Assembly (NCBI GenBank): GCA_015060735.1 | Contig: SUXX01000013.1 | Span: 1 to 43,669, forward strand | Direction: 5' to 3' | Length of the DNA stretch: 43,669 nt | Origin: Bacteroides sp. | GTDB lineage: Bacteria; Bacteroidota; Bacteroidia; Bacteroidales; Bacteroidaceae | Part shown: in pieces, positions 41,437 through 43,669 of the stretch | Position numbering within the stretch: position 1 is the stretch's first letter | Layout: each line of letters starts with the position of its first letter | Notes under the pieces: generated by a model | Told to the model about the DNA's origin: nothing | What the model saw: only the letters and a program-made list of their open reading frames with translations | Database searches by the model: none | Position numbers and translations under genes: made by a program

Positions 41437-42453
41437 ATGAACGAAATTATTACAATGCCAACAGGTTTGGCAAAAAGATTCAATTTATCAGAGTATGCAG
41501 AAGAAGCAACAATCGTTGAGGACATCGTAAGAACTCCGAGCCATCTTCACTTTATCGAGGCAAACACCCAAGAAGTAACCATCAATCATTTAATGAACGA
41601 CTGCATTACTCCTGTGTTTTCAAAGGACAACGAACTGACCATCAATCATGCCCAATTCATTGGTACAATCCAAGACGCAGCCAATGACTTTTTCAGAGGT
41701 GAAACGGTAGATGATGCAGCTATCCGAGTTAGTCATGTTGTGAAAGGTAGAATTCCGGAAGCAGTTCACAAGCCTGCCAATCAGTTGTTGGAATCAGACA
41801 AGACTATCTACTATGAAAGAGCAGCCTTTTCTATAGATGTTCCGAGCATTTGGCAAGACGTGAACGGAAACCGTTTGAATCTTTCTATCGTGGGTGTTCG
41901 TGCTTATAACTTGCAAAACTTATATAGCAAGAAAGTTCCGGAGTTGTTCAAACTCGCTATTGGTTTCAAGAACCAAGTTTGCTGTAACATGTGCATCTTC
42001 ACAGACGGTTACAGAGAGGATTTGAGAGTAAGCAGTACCATTGAACTTTACAAGGCAGCTTTGGAATTGTTCAACAACTTCAATACTGCCAAGCAGCTTC
42101 ACTTGATGCAGCAACTTGGAAACACAAGCATGACGGAACACCAATTCTGCCAAATTTTGGGTAAGATGCGACTTTATCAATGCTTACCAACAGGAGTACA
42201 GAAGCATTTACCAAGAATGTTGCTTACTGATACACAGATAAATTCTGTGGCTAAAGCATACATCAATGATTCAAACTTTGGTGGTGAGAGTGGAGAATTG
42301 AATATGTGGAGATTCTACAATTTGCTTACAGGAGCAAACAAGAGTAGCTACATAGATAGCTTCTTGGATAGAAGTTTGAACGCATCTGAAATTGCAATGG
42401 GCATAAATTCTGCCTTGCATGGTGCTGAACAATATAAATGGTTCATTGAATAA
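41437..42453 (+). CDS. DUF3871 family protein
   Basis: 338 aa. It matches the DUF3871 family by the N-terminal HFIEANT and the central SIVGVRAYNLQNLYSKK and FKIAIGFKNQVCCNMC-like segment (here LFKLAIGFKNQVCCNMCIFTDG), with a C-terminal FNLLTGANKSSYIDSFLDR. It is a phage- or element-associated family similar in arrangement to DUF932, but its function is unknown. It precedes a RadC-type gene, a frequent neighbour in Bacteroidales islands. A hairpin follows. Confidence 0.85.
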   Translation: MNEIITMPTGLAKRFNLSEYAEEATIVEDIVRTPSHLHFIEANTQEVTINHLMNDCITPVFSKDNELTINHAQFIGTIQDAANDFFRGETVDDAAIRVSHVVKGRIPEAVHKPANQLLESDKTIYYERAAFSIDVPSIWQDVNGNRLNLSIVGVRAYNLQNLYSKKVPELFKLAIGFKNQVCCNMCIFTDGYREDLRVSSTIELYKAALELFNNFNTAKQLHLMQQLGNTSMTEHQFCQILGKMRLYQCLPTGVQKHLPRMLLTDTQINSVAKAYINDSNFGGESGELNMWRFYNLLTGANKSSYIDSFLDRSLNASEIAMGINSALHGAEQYKWFIE

Positions 42454-42477
42454 ATGGGCTAATATTGATTGGAGGGA

Positions 42478-42510
42478 AAAAGGGCATCCGTTGTGGGTGT
42501 CCTTTCTTTG
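42478..42510 (+). terminator. Terminator after DUF3871 gene
   Basis: GGGCATCC pairs with GGGTGTCC (two G-T pairs) flanked by AAA and TTTCTTTGTTT. Confidence 0.65.
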
Positions 42511-42537
42511 TTTATTAACTAATTAACTATAAAACAG

Positions 42538-42990
42538 ATGAATACTGATTATAAAGTAGCAGAAGTTGGACTAACATATAGAAACAGAGTTCCAAAGAAA
42601 GATAGAAAACAGATTCTTGATTCATACACAGCCTACAAAGTCCTAAAAGATAACTATTCAGACGAAACGATAGATTATAGAGAAACATTCAAGGTTCTCT
42701 ATATGAATCAAGGTTGTCAAGTTCTTGGATGCTCTACTATTTCAGAGGGTGGAATAACTAATACATTGGCAGATGTGAGAATGATTCTTCAAGGTGCTTT
42801 ATTAACTAATGCAACAGCAATGGTTTTGGCACACAATCATCCAAGTGGCAGCACAAGACCAAGCAGACAAGATGATGAATTAACCCGTAAAATAACGGAA
42901 GCTGCAAGACTTCTTGATATAAAAGTCGCAGACCATATCATTTTGACAAGTGAGGATTTTTACAGCTATAATGACGAAGGTAGAATCTAA
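42538..42990 (+). CDS. RadC-type JAB domain protein
   Basis: 150 aa, the JAB/MPN+ half of RadC without the N-terminal helix-hairpin-helix domain. The metal motif is HNHPSG followed 11 residues later by the conserved Asp (SRQDDEL), with an upstream Glu in the STISEGG segment. Genes of this type recur in Bacteroidales mobile elements. The metal site predicts peptidase or nuclease-like activity, but none has been shown; the old DNA repair role of RadC is disputed. It starts a short operon with the 66-aa gene 12 bases downstream. Confidence 0.88.
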   Translation: MNTDYKVAEVGLTYRNRVPKKDRKQILDSYTAYKVLKDNYSDETIDYRETFKVLYMNQGCQVLGCSTISEGGITNTLADVRMILQGALLTNATAMVLAHNHPSGSTRPSRQDDELTRKITEAARLLDIKVADHIILTSEDFYSYNDEGRI

Positions 42991-43002
42991 TACATTATTT
43001 AT

Positions 43003-43203
43003 ATGGATATTAACTACATTGTTTTACTTGATTGCTCCGTAGGCGAAATAATCAAGATTAGATTGAGTGAAGAAGAGAAGATAGAATCTGAAAAATACGA
43101 GGATTTCAGCGAGTTCATAGAAACATTGGAAGATAAGTACGGATTCAATCTGGGCTATTGTTCTTGGATGAGTTGTGAGGTTTTGAGTGAACGCAGTTAC
43201 TAA
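43003..43203 (+). CDS. Small acidic uncharacterised protein
   Basis: 66 aa, strongly acidic (EEEKIESEKYEDF) with hydrophobic strands (YIVLLDCSVGEIIKI) and a C-terminal SWMSCEVLSERSY. No family is recognised. It begins 12 bases after the RadC-type stop and is followed by a stem-loop, so it is probably co-expressed with it. Confidence 0.65.
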   Translation: MDINYIVLLDCSVGEIIKIRLSEEEKIESEKYEDFSEFIETLEDKYGFNLGYCSWMSCEVLSERSY

Positions 43204-43208
43204 TCAAT

Positions 43209-43230
43209 AGAGGACATTTCGGTGTCCTCT
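43209..43230 (+). terminator. Stem-loop after the 66-aa gene
   Basis: AGAGGACA (43209-43216) pairs perfectly with TGTCCTCT (43223-43230) around TTTCGG. No long T run follows. Confidence 0.65.
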
Positions 43231-43252
43231 CATTAAATAACTCTACATAAAC

Positions 43253-43283
43253 TTTGAGGTCTCAAAATTTAGACCTATATTTG
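43253..43283 (+). promoter_or_regulatory. Promoter and candidate operator of DUF4160-DUF2442
   Basis: TTTG (43253-43256), 19-base spacer, TATATTTG (43276-43283). The spacer holds an inverted repeat, AGGTCT (43257-43262) and AGACCT (43271-43276), between the two promoter elements, a position where a bound repressor would block RNA polymerase. Confidence 0.65.
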
Positions 43284-43304
43284 TAATCAATAAAAGAAAC
43301 AACT

Positions 43305-43541
43305 ATGCCTACGATATTAGTAATATTCGGATTGCGTTTCTATTTCTATGCCGATGAACATTTACCAATTCATGTACATTTGGAAAATGGCGATGGTTTA
43401 GCTAAGATAGAATTAGAGCCAGAAATTAAATTGGTAGAAAACAAAGGCATAAAGCCCAAAGACATCAAAAGGGCAATGTCGATTGTTGAACAATATAAGG
43501 AAGAATTTATAGAAAAGTGGAAAGAATTTCACGGTGAATAA
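43305..43541 (+). CDS. DUF4160 domain protein
   Basis: 78 aa. The family signature is near the start: FYFYADEHLPIHVHLENGDG (His residues in the HxPxHxH-like pattern) and a C-terminal helix (IVEQYKEEFIEKWKEF). DUF4160 genes occur next to DUF2442 genes in many bacteria, in a toxin-antitoxin-like order, but activity has not been shown here. The next gene starts 16 bases downstream. Confidence 0.85.
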   Translation: MPTILVIFGLRFYFYADEHLPIHVHLENGDGLAKIELEPEIKLVENKGIKPKDIKRAMSIVEQYKEEFIEKWKEFHGE

Positions 43542-43557
43542 CTTAAAACAAAAGATT

Positions 43558-43669
43558 ATGGCTAAGATTGAAAAACTTTGGTTTGATTCAGAAAGAATCT
43601 GGATTACAACAGACGAAGGACAGACACTTAGTCGTCCTTTGGAAGCCTTTCCTACCTTGAAAGATGCAA
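43558..43669 (+). CDS. DUF2442 domain protein, partial
   Basis: The first 37 codons are visible and the frame is open to the window edge. It begins MAKIEKLWFDSERIW and continues with GQTLSRPLEAFPTL, typical of DUF2442. The family is the usual partner of DUF4160. The C-terminal part is beyond the window. Confidence 0.7.
   Translation, partial: MAKIEKLWFDSERIWITTDEGQTLSRPLEAFPTLKDA

Overview
The window is chromosomal DNA of a Bacteroidales bacterium, most likely a gut Bacteroides or Phocaeicola. The evidence is Mfa/Fim-type (type V pilus) lipoproteins with acidic residues after the lipobox cysteine, Bacteroidales-restricted families (DUF6562, DUF3575, DUF6452, DUF6048, DUF4847, DUF3871), and promoters of the Bacteroidetes type (TTTG, about 19 bases, then TAnnTTTG). 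The species cannot be fixed from the sequence alone.

Bases 1-19264 hold one minus-strand surface-fimbria operon of eight genes. In transcription order these are an OmpA-like/DUF3575 outer-membrane protein, a FimB/Mfa2-like anchor, and six fimbrillin-like (DUF6562-type) lipoproteins. Four of the six carry long C-terminal beta-helix-like extensions and look like modular adhesins or tip subunits. Stem-loops follow several of these genes, and a terminator closes the operon near base 50. A 475-base gap (7684-8167) inside the operon holds a 22-bp-period degenerate repeat array followed by stem-loop-rich repeat DNA. Upstream of the operon, 16-bp inverted repeats (19285-19300 and 19483-19498) flank about 180 bases whose only good promoter points away from the operon. 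This looks like a phase-variable invertible promoter captured in the OFF orientation.

Bases 19565-19921 hold a minus-strand stable-RNA operon: SRP RNA, tRNA-Thr(TGT), tRNA-Pro(TGG). Bases 20030-33866 are ordinary core genome: DUF4199 membrane protein, GT2 glycosyltransferase, DUF6452 and DUF6048 envelope proteins, mntP, apbE, marC-type, a Crp/Fnr regulator, an M3 peptidase, a small lipoprotein, dCMP deaminase, an S41 protease, 5-formyl-THF cyclo-ligase, DUF721, recF, a TPR protein and ribH.

Bases 34000-34300 hold tRNA-Tyr, tRNA-Gly and a second, identical tRNA-Tyr. Just beyond is a tyrosine recombinase that opens an integrated mobile element running off the right edge. The element carries uncharacterised proteins, a degenerate SF2 helicase-like protein translationally coupled to a 144-aa partner, an iteron-like region with a two-winged-helix (replication-initiator-like) protein, DUF3871, a RadC/JAB protein, and a DUF4160-DUF2442 pair whose promoter contains an inverted repeat placed like an operator. 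The left end of the element is visible; the right end is not.
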